Below the pieces are notes generated by a model that did no database searches, was not told where the DNA came from, and saw nothing but the letters and a program-made list of their open reading frames with translations. 64,000 bases of DNA from Planctomycetota bacterium (lineage in GTDB: Bacteria; Planctomycetota; UBA8742; UBA2392). The translations under genes were made by a program, and so were the position numbers. Location: contig JAIOJA010000076.1 of NCBI GenBank assembly GCA_019912315.1, positions 62,001 through 126,000 on the forward strand, written 5' to 3'. Shown one piece after another: positions 36,549 through 44,592 of this stretch (positions are counted from its first letter, which is position 1; each line of letters begins with the position of its first letter).

Positions 36549-38341
36549 CGCCGCTTGCGCAGGGTCATGATCTGCTGCACTTCCTGCGCGCGCAGCAAAA
36601 CTGACAGCCCCGTGTAAATCACCACGCCGGCGAGCACGCCGCCGAATACCGACAGCAGGCGACTTGTGCGCCCCGTAAGCCCGAATTCCAGATACAGGGC
36701 ATTCTGCACCAGCCACGCGCCCGCGCCCATCAGCGCCGCCACCAGCAAAGAGCGCAGCAGCGATACGGGGAACGCCCGCAGCAGGCTTGGCGTAAAGGGC
36801 TGCGCCAGGCGCTCGCTTGCGGGCGGAATCGCGGCCGCGCGCATACTCTCGAGTATTGTCCCCTTCAGGCGCCGGCGCAGCACCCACACCAGTAGCACCA
36901 GGTTCAGCGCGCCGGAGATGGCGGTGCCGAGCGCCAGACCGGCCTCCAGCAAAGGCGTCTGCAACAGAATCACGTTGCAGGCAATGTTGACCAGCACGCT
37001 CAGCAGCGCGATGCGCGTCGGTGTCTTGTAATCCCTCAGGGCGTAGAAGGTCTTGGTCAGCAGACTGATCACGCTGACAATGGGCAGGCTGATGCACAGC
37101 AGAGTGGCGACCAGCGAGCTGCGCTGCAGAAGGTCCTGTCCGGTTTTCGGGCTGCTGAAGAGCAGCTCCGTGATGGGATAGGCCAGCGCCGCCAGCCCGA
37201 ACGCCGCGGGCAACGAGATAAACGCGATCAAACGCGCGCTGTTCAGTAATCCCGCGGTCAGTTTTTCGAATTCATTGCGCGCTGCAAACCGCGACATCAA
37301 CGGAAACATCGCCGTGCCAAGCGCGACACCGACCAGCCCCAGCGGAAACTGAAACAGACGGGACGCGAACGAATAGCTGCTTACCGCGCCATCGCCCGCG
37401 ACAAGCACTTCGGCCAGAACCTGGTCCAGAAACGTGTTCACCTGAAACACCGCCAGCGCGAACAGCATGGGCGCCATGGCCTTGAAGGTTTCACGGATAC
37501 CCGGCTCATTGATGGCCAGCTTCGGCCCGCTGAGCAGCTTCATGCGAGCAAGCGGAACCAACTGCATCCCCCACTGCACCATGCCGGCCGCCAGAACGCC
37601 GAACGCCATGAAGACCATGGCGTCGTGTTCGTTGTGGCGAAGCGGCGACTTCCAGATGTAGATAAGCGTGCCGATCCAGATCAGGTTCGCGAGCGCGGGC
37701 ATCAGCGCCGGCACACCGAACCGGTTCCAGCAGTTCAGCGTGCCGGCCTGCAGGGCGGCCAGGCAGATGAACACGACATAGGGCAACAGGATCGTCAGGT
37801 ACTCGCGGAAAAGCCTGTACTTGGCGGGATCATGAAACCAGTCGGCAGGAACCAGCCAGGTGGCTGCGATCACCACGAGCGTGATGGCGCCCAGGCCGAG
37901 TCCCAGCATCGTACCGAGCGTGCCGATCAGCCGACGCGTTGCCTCCGGGTCGCCGCGCAGGCGATAGCGCGTGAGCACCGGAATGGTGGCACTGGAAAGC
38001 GCGCCCTCGCCAAACAGCTTGCGGAACAGGTTGGGTACTGTGAACGCCAGAAAGAAGACGTCCATTTCGCGGCTGATACCGAACAGGAAAGCCATCAGCA
38101 CGTCGCGCGCCAGCCCCAATATGCGCGATATGAAAGTTGCCCCGGAAACGAGAATCGCCGATCCCATCACGGACCGCCCCGCCGGGCTCGGCCCCGCCGA
38201 CTCTATTTTCAGCTCCCGGCGTTCTTCCTCCAGGCGCACAGAATCGGCGGCAATGCCTTCCGGGGTCAGATCGGCCTCCCCGTTTTCCACGTCTTCATGG
38301 ACCGGCTCGGCGCCGGAGCTGGCTGCCGCGTCTTCGTTCAC
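36545..38341 (-). CDS. murJ: Lipid II flippase MurJ
   Basis: MurJ moves lipid-linked peptidoglycan precursors across the inner membrane. The 598-residue protein has the typical N-terminal GATFISRILGLARDVLMAFLFG and FFLAFTVPNLFRKLFGEGALSSATIPVL, and about 14 hydrophobic segments. A soluble, acidic N-terminal extension of about 60 residues precedes the first helix. Its presence supports peptidoglycan in this organism. The lipoprotein gene upstream ends one base from its start. Confidence 0.93.
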   Translation of the reverse strand: MNEDAAASSGAEPVHEDVENGEADLTPEGIAADSVRLEEERRELKIESAGPSPAGRSVMGSAILVSGATFISRILGLARDVLMAFLFGISREMDVFFLAFTVPNLFRKLFGEGALSSATIPVLTRYRLRGDPEATRRLIGTLGTMLGLGLGAITLVVIAATWLVPADWFHDPAKYRLFREYLTILLPYVVFICLAALQAGTLNCWNRFGVPALMPALANLIWIGTLIYIWKSPLRHNEHDAMVFMAFGVLAAGMVQWGMQLVPLARMKLLSGPKLAINEPGIRETFKAMAPMLFALAVFQVNTFLDQVLAEVLVAGDGAVSSYSFASRLFQFPLGLVGVALGTAMFPLMSRFAARNEFEKLTAGLLNSARLIAFISLPAAFGLAALAYPITELLFSSPKTGQDLLQRSSLVATLLCISLPIVSVISLLTKTFYALRDYKTPTRIALLSVLVNIACNVILLQTPLLEAGLALGTAISGALNLVLLVWVLRRRLKGTILESMRAAAIPPASERLAQPFTPSLLRAFPVSLLRSLLVAALMGAGAWLVQNALYLEFGLTGRTSRLLSVFGGVLAGVVIYTGLSVLLRAQEVQQIMTLRKRR

Positions 38342-38342
38342 G

Positions 38343-39146
38343 CTATTCCTGCGGGCCGAACTGCTTTTCGAGTTCCTTGCGGACTTCGTTTACGTAGCTC
38401 TTGGCGACGTCCTGCAGAGGCTTGTTGTCCTCGCCCCGGCGCACGCGAACGCTGAGCTTGCAGCGCGGTCCCTCTTCTTCAGTGCGGTCGTAAATGTTGA
38501 CGCGCACTTCGTCCTTTGTGCTTTCCAGGGCGTTTTCCTTGCTGGCCCGGATAAACCCGCCGTTGGGGTCTTCCTGTTCAATCTTGCCGTATAGCTTCAG
38601 GACCTTGAGGGTGGCGGCGTAGGCCTGCTCGGGCTTCACTTTGAAGAAGGCAATCGCTTCGTCTTCCTTGACCGGGTCTTCCGACGTGGTGGTAACGGAC
38701 GAGTCTTCATCCGGTTCTTCGCCCTGCCACGCCTTGAGCACGCGGAACACAGTGTTGCAGTATTCGCGCGCGGTACTCTGGCGCCCGCGGTCGTTGGCGT
38801 TGTTCGCGTACCAGGCATGAACTATCAGACGCGTCTGCAACTTGCCGTCTTCGGACTTGTCGTACACCTGCCCCTTCATTTCGATGCCGTCCCATTCGCT
38901 TGAATCCGAGGGGCGGTATTCGCCGCGAATGAACATTTCGTCAGGCTTCTCTTCCTTAATACTGCCGTTGTCGCGAACGACGATGCGCAGAGCCTCCCAT
39001 ACGTCGGCGGGCGCGGCGGCGTAATCCTCTGACCAGCCGTCCTCGCCCTGTGGCGAGCCGTTCCAGGCCAGAAACTCGCCGGCGTCGCGGCAGCCGGTTA
39101 CGCTGATCAGCAGCAGCAATGCGATTGCGGGTATCGTGAATCTCAT
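38343..39146 (-). CDS. Lipoprotein with two repeated alpha/beta domains
   Basis: This 267-residue protein has a lipobox (LISVTGC) and two similar halves. The first is AAPADVWEALRIVVRDNGSIKEE...GEYRP and the second is VKPEQAYAATLKVLKLYGKIEQEDPNGGFIRA; each is followed by a strand and a helix. The arrangement is like DUF3568-type lipoproteins, though this is not certain. Its ATG overlaps the stop of the adenosyltransferase gene (ATGA), implying an operon with it and murJ. Confidence 0.7.
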   Translation of the reverse strand: MRFTIPAIALLLLISVTGCRDAGEFLAWNGSPQGEDGWSEDYAAAPADVWEALRIVVRDNGSIKEEKPDEMFIRGEYRPSDSSEWDGIEMKGQVYDKSEDGKLQTRLIVHAWYANNANDRGRQSTAREYCNTVFRVLKAWQGEEPDEDSSVTTTSEDPVKEDEAIAFFKVKPEQAYAATLKVLKLYGKIEQEDPNGGFIRASKENALESTKDEVRVNIYDRTEEEGPRCKLSVRVRRGEDNKPLQDVAKSYVNEVRKELEKQFGPQE

Positions 39147-39700
39147 GCGTCAACCTTCGGTTTCCATGGGATGTCGTCTACCCCGGCGCGATGGTTCGCC
39201 AGGCGGGCGACGGTAAACAACCAGTCTGAAAGTCGGTTCAGGTACACCAGCGCGGGCATGATGCGCGCGCCCAGTTTCGGCTGCTCGGCGCGGATGCGGC
39301 TGACCGCGCGCTCGGCCCGGCGACACACCGTTCGCGCCAGATGAAGTGTCGCCGCCAGCTTCGTACCGCCCGGCAGAATGAAGTTGTTCAGGGGCGGCAG
39401 CTCGCCCGTGAACTGGTCGATCTGCTGCTCCATGGACTGGATCAGCAGATCGTTCGGCTTCACGGCGCCGGTGGCCTTGCCGTCGGCCAGAATCGCACCC
39501 AGGGCGAACAATTCGTTCTGGTGGGGCTCCATGAATTTTTTGATCTCGCTGTCGCCGTCTTCACAGAGCGCCAACCCGAGAATGGAGTTAAGCTCATCCA
39601 CGGTGCCGTACGCGTCCACACGCAGATCGTGCTTGGGCACGCGCCCGCCGCCGAAGAGAGCCGTTGAGCCGGTATCGCCAGTCCTGGTATAGATCTTCAT
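39143..39700 (-). CDS. pduO: Cob(I)alamin adenosyltransferase, PduO type
   Basis: This enzyme adds the adenosyl group to cobalamin. From ATG 39700 the 185-residue protein begins MKIYTRTGDTGSTALFGGGRV, the PduO-type signature, followed by DAYGTVDELNS, the ATP/cobalamin site CRRAERAVSRI and YLNRLSDWLFTVAR. A longer upstream frame is rejected because this start matches the family. It suggests an adenosylcobalamin-dependent enzyme elsewhere in the genome. Confidence 0.95.
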   Translation of the reverse strand: MKIYTRTGDTGSTALFGGGRVPKHDLRVDAYGTVDELNSILGLALCEDGDSEIKKFMEPHQNELFALGAILADGKATGAVKPNDLLIQSMEQQIDQFTGELPPLNNFILPGGTKLAATLHLARTVCRRAERAVSRIRAEQPKLGARIMPALVYLNRLSDWLFTVARLANHRAGVDDIPWKPKVDA

Positions 39701-39752
39701 CGGCGCGGATTGTAGCAGCGCCTTGACGCCTGAATACGCCTGTGGACAGGGT

Positions 39753-40481
39753 ATGAACAAAATCGACTCACGAGTAAAAACCGCACTGGTAACCGGCAGC
39801 GCACGGCGCAACGGGCGCGCGCTGGCGCTGTGGCTGGCAGGCCGGGGCGTGAAAGTCGCGATTCACTACAACAGCAGCCGCGACGAGGCCGAGAGCGCCC
39901 TGGCGGAAGCCGGCGATGGCGTGATTGTCCAGGGCGATCTGACGGACGCTGACCAGGCCGCGAAAGTCGTTAACGACGCCCGCGCCGGTTTGGGCGGGCT
40001 GGACCTGCTGGTGAACAACGTCGGCAATTACCTGCGCAAGGACCTGTTTGAATTGACGCCGCGGGAATGGCGCGACCAGCTTGAAAGCAACCTGTACAGC
40101 GCGTACTTCTGTATGCGCGAGGTCATGAAGCATATGCGCGAGGCGGGCTTCGGGCGCGTCGTCAACATCGGCTACGCGGGCGGCGAGCGCCCTACCTACA
40201 ACCGGCTGACCGTGCCGTATCACATCGCGAAAACGGGCGTGGCAACGCTGACACGCAGCGCGGCATCGGCGGTCGCGAAGCAGGGCATCACGATCAACAG
40301 CATCGGCATCGGCATCATGGAGAACAGCATCGTGAAACCGGTCAGCCCGCCGGCCGGGCGCTTTGCGAATTACGACGACCTGTGCAACGCGCTGGCGTTT
40401 CTGATCAGCCCGGACAGCGATCACATCAACGGCAGCCAGATCGACGTCAACGGCGGCTGGATCCCCGAGCAGATTCTGTAA
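39753..40481 (+). CDS. Short-chain dehydrogenase/reductase, FabG/pteridine-reductase-like
   Basis: This 242-residue SDR has the cofactor loop VTGSARRNGRALALWLAGRG, NNVGNY and the catalytic YHIAK. The TGxAxxxG-Arg-Arg start and IHYNSSRDEAE are typical of NADPH-dependent FabG or pteridine reductase-like members. The usual catalytic Ser, 13 residues before the Tyr, appears to be Gly (NIGYAGGERP), as in some pteridine reductases where the Ser is not conserved. Divergent from the adenosyltransferase. Confidence 0.88.
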   Translation: MNKIDSRVKTALVTGSARRNGRALALWLAGRGVKVAIHYNSSRDEAESALAEAGDGVIVQGDLTDADQAAKVVNDARAGLGGLDLLVNNVGNYLRKDLFELTPREWRDQLESNLYSAYFCMREVMKHMREAGFGRVVNIGYAGGERPTYNRLTVPYHIAKTGVATLTRSAASAVAKQGITINSIGIGIMENSIVKPVSPPAGRFANYDDLCNALAFLISPDSDHINGSQIDVNGGWIPEQIL

Positions 40482-40484
40482 CGG

Positions 40485-41276
40485 CTATTCCGCCCAGTTG
40501 GGTTTGCGCTTTTCCAGAAACGCGGCGATGCCTTCGCGGCACTCGTCCGTGCTGCGGGCCATGGCGTTCATATCACCGGCCCACACCAGCCCGTCTTCCG
40601 TGCTCATGCCGTGCAGGCGCCAGAACATGCGCTTGACCGTAGCCATGGCCTGCGGCGCGTTCTTGCGCAGGTCTTTGGCCAGCTTGCCCACTGCGCCATC
40701 GAGGTCGGCCTTCACCACGACCTGGCTGACCAGCCCAAGACGGTGCGCTTCCTCGGCGTCGAGGGTACGTCCACTCAGGCAAAGGTCGCGAGCCGCGCGT
40801 TCTCCAATCTGATGGGTAAGCAGCACCATCACGATGGCCGGGATGAACCCGATCTTCACTTCCGGGTAGCCGAATGTCGCGTCGCGGGTTGCGATCACAA
40901 AATCGCAGCAGGTCGCAAGGCCGCAACCGCCGGCCAGCGCGGAGCCATGCACCACGGCAACGGTCGGCTTCGGGAAGGTGTACAGGTTGACGAAGAAGTC
41001 CTTCAGCTTGTGCGAACTCTGCTGGTTGTCGTGAACGCTGGCGGCCTGGAGTTTCTGGATTTCGGAAAGGTCCGCTCCGGCACAAAAGGCCGACCCGCTG
41101 CCGCGAATGAAAACGCTGCGAATCTCATCGCGGTGGCGTAGTGCCTTGAGTTCCGCGGTCATCGAGTCAACCAGCTCGTCGCTCAGCGCGTTTCGCTTCT
41201 CGGGGCGGTTCAGCAGAATCGTCGCCGCGCCAAGCTGGTCATCCACTTCGATTTTGATTGCGTCGAATCCGCTCAT
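40485..41276 (-). CDS. Enoyl-CoA hydratase/isomerase family (methylglutaconyl-CoA hydratase-like)
   Basis: This 263-residue crotonase-fold protein has the oxyanion-hole motifs FCAGADLSEIQ and HGSALAGGCGLATCCDF, and PEVKIGFIPA with the catalytic Glu region. It overlaps the HMG-CoA lyase gene by 4 bases. That pairing suggests it hydrates 3-methylglutaconyl-CoA in leucine breakdown, as in liuC/liuE clusters. The specificity is inferred from context. Confidence 0.88.
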   Translation of the reverse strand: MSGFDAIKIEVDDQLGAATILLNRPEKRNALSDELVDSMTAELKALRHRDEIRSVFIRGSGSAFCAGADLSEIQKLQAASVHDNQQSSHKLKDFFVNLYTFPKPTVAVVHGSALAGGCGLATCCDFVIATRDATFGYPEVKIGFIPAIVMVLLTHQIGERAARDLCLSGRTLDAEEAHRLGLVSQVVVKADLDGAVGKLAKDLRKNAPQAMATVKRMFWRLHGMSTEDGLVWAGDMNAMARSTDECREGIAAFLEKRKPNWAE

Positions 41277-42187
41277 TTCGCTTCCACGTGTGTGCTGGTG
41301 CCGAACTTGCGTTGCAGTTCCTGGGCCTCTGCTGCGCAGTCAAGCAGGGCATCTACCGTATAGTCTGTCCTGTAGCCCAGGTCATGCAGCAGGGGCAGCA
41401 GTTGCAGCGTGTCCATGTTGCCGACCAGTTCGTCTTCGGCGAATGGGCAGCCGCCGACTCCGCCGATGGCGCTGTCGAACAGGCGGCAGCCCGCGTCCAG
41501 GGCGTTCTTCACCTTCTCGTGCAGTGTGCTCGGCGTGGCGTGCAGGTGAACGCCTTTGTGCAGATCGGGCAGGGCGGCTTGTACGGTGCTGAACAACTCG
41601 CCTACTTCGTCGCCCGTCGCGACGCCGACTGTGTCCGCCAGTTGCACCGTCGCCGCGCCGATGTCCTGTGCGCGCTTGGCAAACTCGACTACGCGCGCGG
41701 TGTCGTGCGCCTCGCCGTATGGGTTGCCGAACGCCATCGACAGGTACACCACCAGCTCAACTTTATCCTTCGCGCACATTTCGCTGATCTGTTCCAGCTC
41801 CGCCCAGGCTTCATCGAGGCTCTTGTTCGTGTTGCGCTTCTGGAAAGTCTCGTTGACGCTCATGGGAAAACCGGCCGCGTGGATCCTGCGGTTGCCCGTG
41901 TGCCCGAATTTGCGGTTGGCCGTGATCAGCCCTTCCGCGCCGCGCGGGTTGGCGACGATGCCAATCAAATACAGCCCTTCCGGCGCTTTCATGTTTTCAA
42001 ACACACTTGCGCTGTCGGCCATCTGCGGCACCGCCTTGGGGCTGACAAAGCTGCCGAAATCAATGCGGCGCACACCGGACTTGATCAGGCGGTTCATGTA
42101 CGCGGTCTTGCGATCCGTGGGTATGAACTTCGGAAAGCCCTGAAAGGCGTCGCGCGGGCACTCGGTCAATGTGACGTGTTCAGCCAT
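41273..42187 (-). CDS. Hydroxymethylglutaryl-CoA lyase
   Basis: This enzyme cleaves HMG-CoA to acetyl-CoA and acetoacetate. From ATG 42187 the 304-residue protein has LTECPRDAFQG (catalytic Arg/Asp), a TIM-barrel pattern, HLHATPSTL (metal His pair) and the signature GGVGGCPFA with the active-site Cys. A longer frame upstream is rejected by family start. It is coupled to the crotonase gene downstream. Confidence 0.92.
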   Translation of the reverse strand: MAEHVTLTECPRDAFQGFPKFIPTDRKTAYMNRLIKSGVRRIDFGSFVSPKAVPQMADSASVFENMKAPEGLYLIGIVANPRGAEGLITANRKFGHTGNRRIHAAGFPMSVNETFQKRNTNKSLDEAWAELEQISEMCAKDKVELVVYLSMAFGNPYGEAHDTARVVEFAKRAQDIGAATVQLADTVGVATGDEVGELFSTVQAALPDLHKGVHLHATPSTLHEKVKNALDAGCRLFDSAIGGVGGCPFAEDELVGNMDTLQLLPLLHDLGYRTDYTVDALLDCAAEAQELQRKFGTSTHVEAK

Positions 42188-42267
42188 GATGCAAGCATAC
42201 AAAGGGGTGACGGCGCGCAAAACAGCAGGCGCTTTCGTGCCGGGCGGCAATCAGGCAAACTGATTGC

Positions 42268-42570
42268 ATGACAGACGACAAACGCTCACTGATTTCGGCC
42301 ACACTGATCACCCAGATCGAGGGTTTTATCCAGCGCAACGGGCGCGACCACGACGCATTTGTGGTGGGCGTTGCGAAGGACGCTGACGCGGCCCTGGCCG
42401 GCCACGGCGTCAACAAGGCCAAGCACGTCTGCATGGTACTGAACGCCTTGACCGACGAGCGCGCCGAGGGCATCACCCGGCACTTCGCCAAAGCGGGCTG
42501 CACAATCGGTGAACAGGCGCAGTCCGGATTCGTGTATTGCTACAGGCGAGCCTTCAACACGAGCCCGTGA
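42268..42570 (+). CDS. Small hypothetical protein
   Basis: This 100-residue ORF starts at ATG 42268 and abuts the HAD gene tail to tail. The sequence is soluble, with a predicted helix-strand pattern and two cysteines in the second half. I do not recognise the family. Codon use looks like its neighbours, so it is probably real. Confidence 0.6.
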   Translation: MTDDKRSLISATLITQIEGFIQRNGRDHDAFVVGVAKDADAALAGHGVNKAKHVCMVLNALTDERAEGITRHFAKAGCTIGEQAQSGFVYCYRRAFNTSP

Positions 42571-43296
42571 CTAATCGCCCGCGTCGATTCCGAAGCGATC
42601 CTTGAGAATATCCAGCAGGTCAAAAAAGTTGTGGATCTCGAAGTCGGGCGTGGTCTCCCCCGGCTCGTAGGCGCGCGCCGTGCGCTTGTTCAGCACGGTA
42701 ATCATGCCGATGCGGTTGCACGGGTCCACGTCCATGCGCGGGCGGTCACCGACGTACATGGCTTCGCTGGGTCGCACGCCGAAGTCCTTGCAGGCGCGCA
42801 GGTACAGCTTCTGGTTGGGCTTGCTGATGCCGATTTCGTCGCTGATGAAAAACCCTTCGAACAAATCCACCACACCCAGGCGCACCAGCTTTTCCGACTG
42901 TTTTAAAGCCAGCCCTGACGTGATCACGCCGAGCTTCAGGTCAGTCTCGTCTTTCAGCTTGCGCAGCACGTCCACGGCGTCCTCGTGCGGGCGCAGCTCG
43001 CGGAACTTGGTCTCGTGGTAGCCGACCACCGCGGCCGCCACCAGAATCGTAGGGTGAATGCCCTCGTAATAGTGGGCCGGCACGCGCCGCAGCAGCTTAT
43101 CGAAGTGGTGCTCATAGTTGCTGCTGAACTCGACGACGATCTCGCCCAGCTCTCGCAAAGCGTCTTCCGTGGCCATTCTAAAGCCGTGGGCCCGCATGTT
43201 CTCGATGGCGTTGCGACGCGCGTTGGCGGCGAACTCGCTGGTGGAATACAGCGTGTCGTCGATGTCGAAAAAGATCGCGCGCAGGGTATCAGCCAT
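42571..43296 (-). CDS. HAD superfamily hydrolase
   Basis: From ATG 43296 this 241-residue protein has the HAD motifs FFDIDDTLYST (nucleophile Asp), LGVITSGL (motif II Thr), Lys in GISKPNQKLYL and the acid pair MYVGDRPRMDV. It resembles TIGR02253-like small-molecule phosphatases. The substrate is unknown. A half-palindromic element lies immediately upstream. Confidence 0.9.
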   Translation of the reverse strand: MADTLRAIFFDIDDTLYSTSEFAANARRNAIENMRAHGFRMATEDALRELGEIVVEFSSNYEHHFDKLLRRVPAHYYEGIHPTILVAAAVVGYHETKFRELRPHEDAVDVLRKLKDETDLKLGVITSGLALKQSEKLVRLGVVDLFEGFFISDEIGISKPNQKLYLRACKDFGVRPSEAMYVGDRPRMDVDPCNRIGMITVLNKRTARAYEPGETTPDFEIHNFFDLLDILKDRFGIDAGD

Positions 43297-43303
43297 TGCT
43301 TCT

Positions 43304-43335
43304 CCAAACACCAACTACTGAACACCAAACACTTA
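43304..43335. repeat. Half-element of GTGTTTGGTGTT type
   Basis: On the minus strand the spacer between the small membrane ORF and the HAD gene reads as repeats of GTGTTTGGTGTT, including the stop of the small ORF. It is a short G/T word repeat of the dispersed kind seen as half-palindromes. Confidence 0.5.
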
Positions 43336-43563
43336 GTCTGCGTCAACCTCCGCGCGGGCACGCTCGTCGGCCGCCTGCTTTTCGCGCATCACCCAGCCGA
43401 CGATCAGCCCCAGCAGAAACACACCGGGAATGGTGATCAGATGAATCCCCCAGGGAAACTCGTCGGCGCCGCGCATCTCGGTGACGACGACAGCGGTCGC
43501 CGCCACCAGCAGCACAACACTGATCCCTGCCAGCACCACCGCCTGTTTGCGCCCATCAGCCAT
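43333..43563 (-). CDS. Small two-TM membrane protein
   Basis: From ATG 43563 this 76-residue ORF has two hydrophobic segments (QAVVLAGISVVLLVAATAVV and LITIPGVFLLGLIVGWVM) and a charged tail. A TTG-initiated form adds seven residues. The family is not recognised. It is 36 bases upstream of the HAD gene and its stop lies inside the half-element. Confidence 0.45.
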   Translation of the reverse strand: MADGRKQAVVLAGISVVLLVAATAVVVTEMRGADEFPWGIHLITIPGVFLLGLIVGWVMREKQAADERARAEVDAD

Positions 43564-43593
43564 CAGCGCAGCATACCGTGACAACCGGATTCA

Positions 43594-43665
43594 CCACAGA
43601 GAGCACAGAGAGCACGGAGACATAACTTGAGCAAAGATCCTCTGTGTGCTCTGTGCTGTCTGTGG
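43594..43665. repeat. Palindromic ACCACAGAG-type repeat
   Basis: Arms 43594-43619 and 43640-43665 form a 26-base inverted repeat with 22 matches, built of the words CACAGAG and CTCTGTG. This sequence style is a widespread intergenic element in environmental bacteria. It lies in a 255-base intergenic stretch with no gene seen. Confidence 0.8.
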
Positions 43666-43818
43666 GGAATCTTGAACAGCAGGTCGCGCATCAACACAAC
43701 TGCCTGCCTGGAAGCGACTTGCGCCGACTCAGATTGTGTGAAAGGGTTTGCCATCCGGATGCACTAACTGGTGTCACAGACACACCAATTCAAGACGCCA
43801 ATCTAACGGAGTGCGGAC

Positions 43819-44538
43819 ATGTACAAATGGTTCGTGATTGCTTTCGTCGCTGTCAGTTTTGCTTTCGGCGCGCCAATGGCCGCCCAGGGCGCCGGACAGG
43901 GCGGCAAGGGCAACTGGGGAAAGAACGCCGGCAGGAACGGCGGCGGACAGGGCGCTGACGACTGGCGCAAGCGCGCCGAAGAAGAGATCGGCTGGGGCGA
44001 AGACGGCACCGAAGAACGCATTGAGCCGGGCCAGGAAGTCGAAGACGACGCCAAGGAAGCCCGCCTCAAGGAAGAAGCCGCCAAGCTGAAACTTGAGGAC
44101 GAAAAGGTCATCAAGGATTTCATCAAGTACGGCAAGAAGGCCTGGGAAAAGGCCGAAAAAGAAGACAAGCGCTGGGCCACGGCCTACAAGAAGGCCAAAA
44201 GCGACGAGGAACGTCTCGCCAAGGAAACCGCCGAGCACAAGGAAAAACTCGCGGAAGCCTGGGCCGACGGCGACGAAGACATGCTCAAGAAGGAAATCCT
44301 GAACGAAGAACAGGTCAAGCAGTACGCTGAAAACACCAAGGACCTGCGCGAGGAAAGTGCTACCGACAAGAGCATTCGCCAGGACGAAATCCGCGCTCGC
44401 AAGATGGAGGAGTGGAAGGAACAGGCCAAGAAGTGGGCCGGTGGCAACAAGGGCGCCGCGGGCAACGGCGACGACAACGAAGCAAAGAAGGAAAAGAAGG
44501 ACGACGAGGGCGAAGAGGAAGAAAAGAAGGAAGACTAG
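43819..44538 (+). CDS. Exported Lys/Glu-rich protein
   Basis: From ATG 43819 (GGAG upstream) this 239-residue protein has a signal peptide (FVIAFVAVSFAFGAPMAAQ), a Gly/Asn-rich segment, then about 180 residues dominated by Lys, Glu, Asp and Ala with strong predicted helix/coiled coil. There is no catalytic motif. It ends in a poly-charged KKDDEGEEEEKKED. A strong terminator follows directly. The role is unknown, possibly an envelope filler or scaffold. Confidence 0.75.
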   Translation: MYKWFVIAFVAVSFAFGAPMAAQGAGQGGKGNWGKNAGRNGGGQGADDWRKRAEEEIGWGEDGTEERIEPGQEVEDDAKEARLKEEAAKLKLEDEKVIKDFIKYGKKAWEKAEKEDKRWATAYKKAKSDEERLAKETAEHKEKLAEAWADGDEDMLKKEILNEEQVKQYAENTKDLREESATDKSIRQDEIRARKMEEWKEQAKKWAGGNKGAAGNGDDNEAKKEKKDDEGEEEEKKED

Positions 44539-44556
44539 CCGATCAGCAACCAAAGC

Positions 44557-44584
44557 AACGGGCCCCGCAAGGGGCCCGTTTTTT
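44557..44584 (+). terminator. Rho-independent terminator
   Basis: A perfect 10-bp stem AACGGGCCCC/GGGGCCCGTT with GCAA tetraloop ends in six T. It terminates the Lys/Glu-rich gene and lies 8 bases from the convergent lipoprotein gene stop. Confidence 0.93.
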
Positions 44585-44592
44585 GTCGCGCG

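Noticed and set aside
43594..43665. Possible CRISPR-like or tandem array
   Set aside because: It is a single inverted repeat without regular spacers. No array of equal repeats and spacers is present anywhere in the window.
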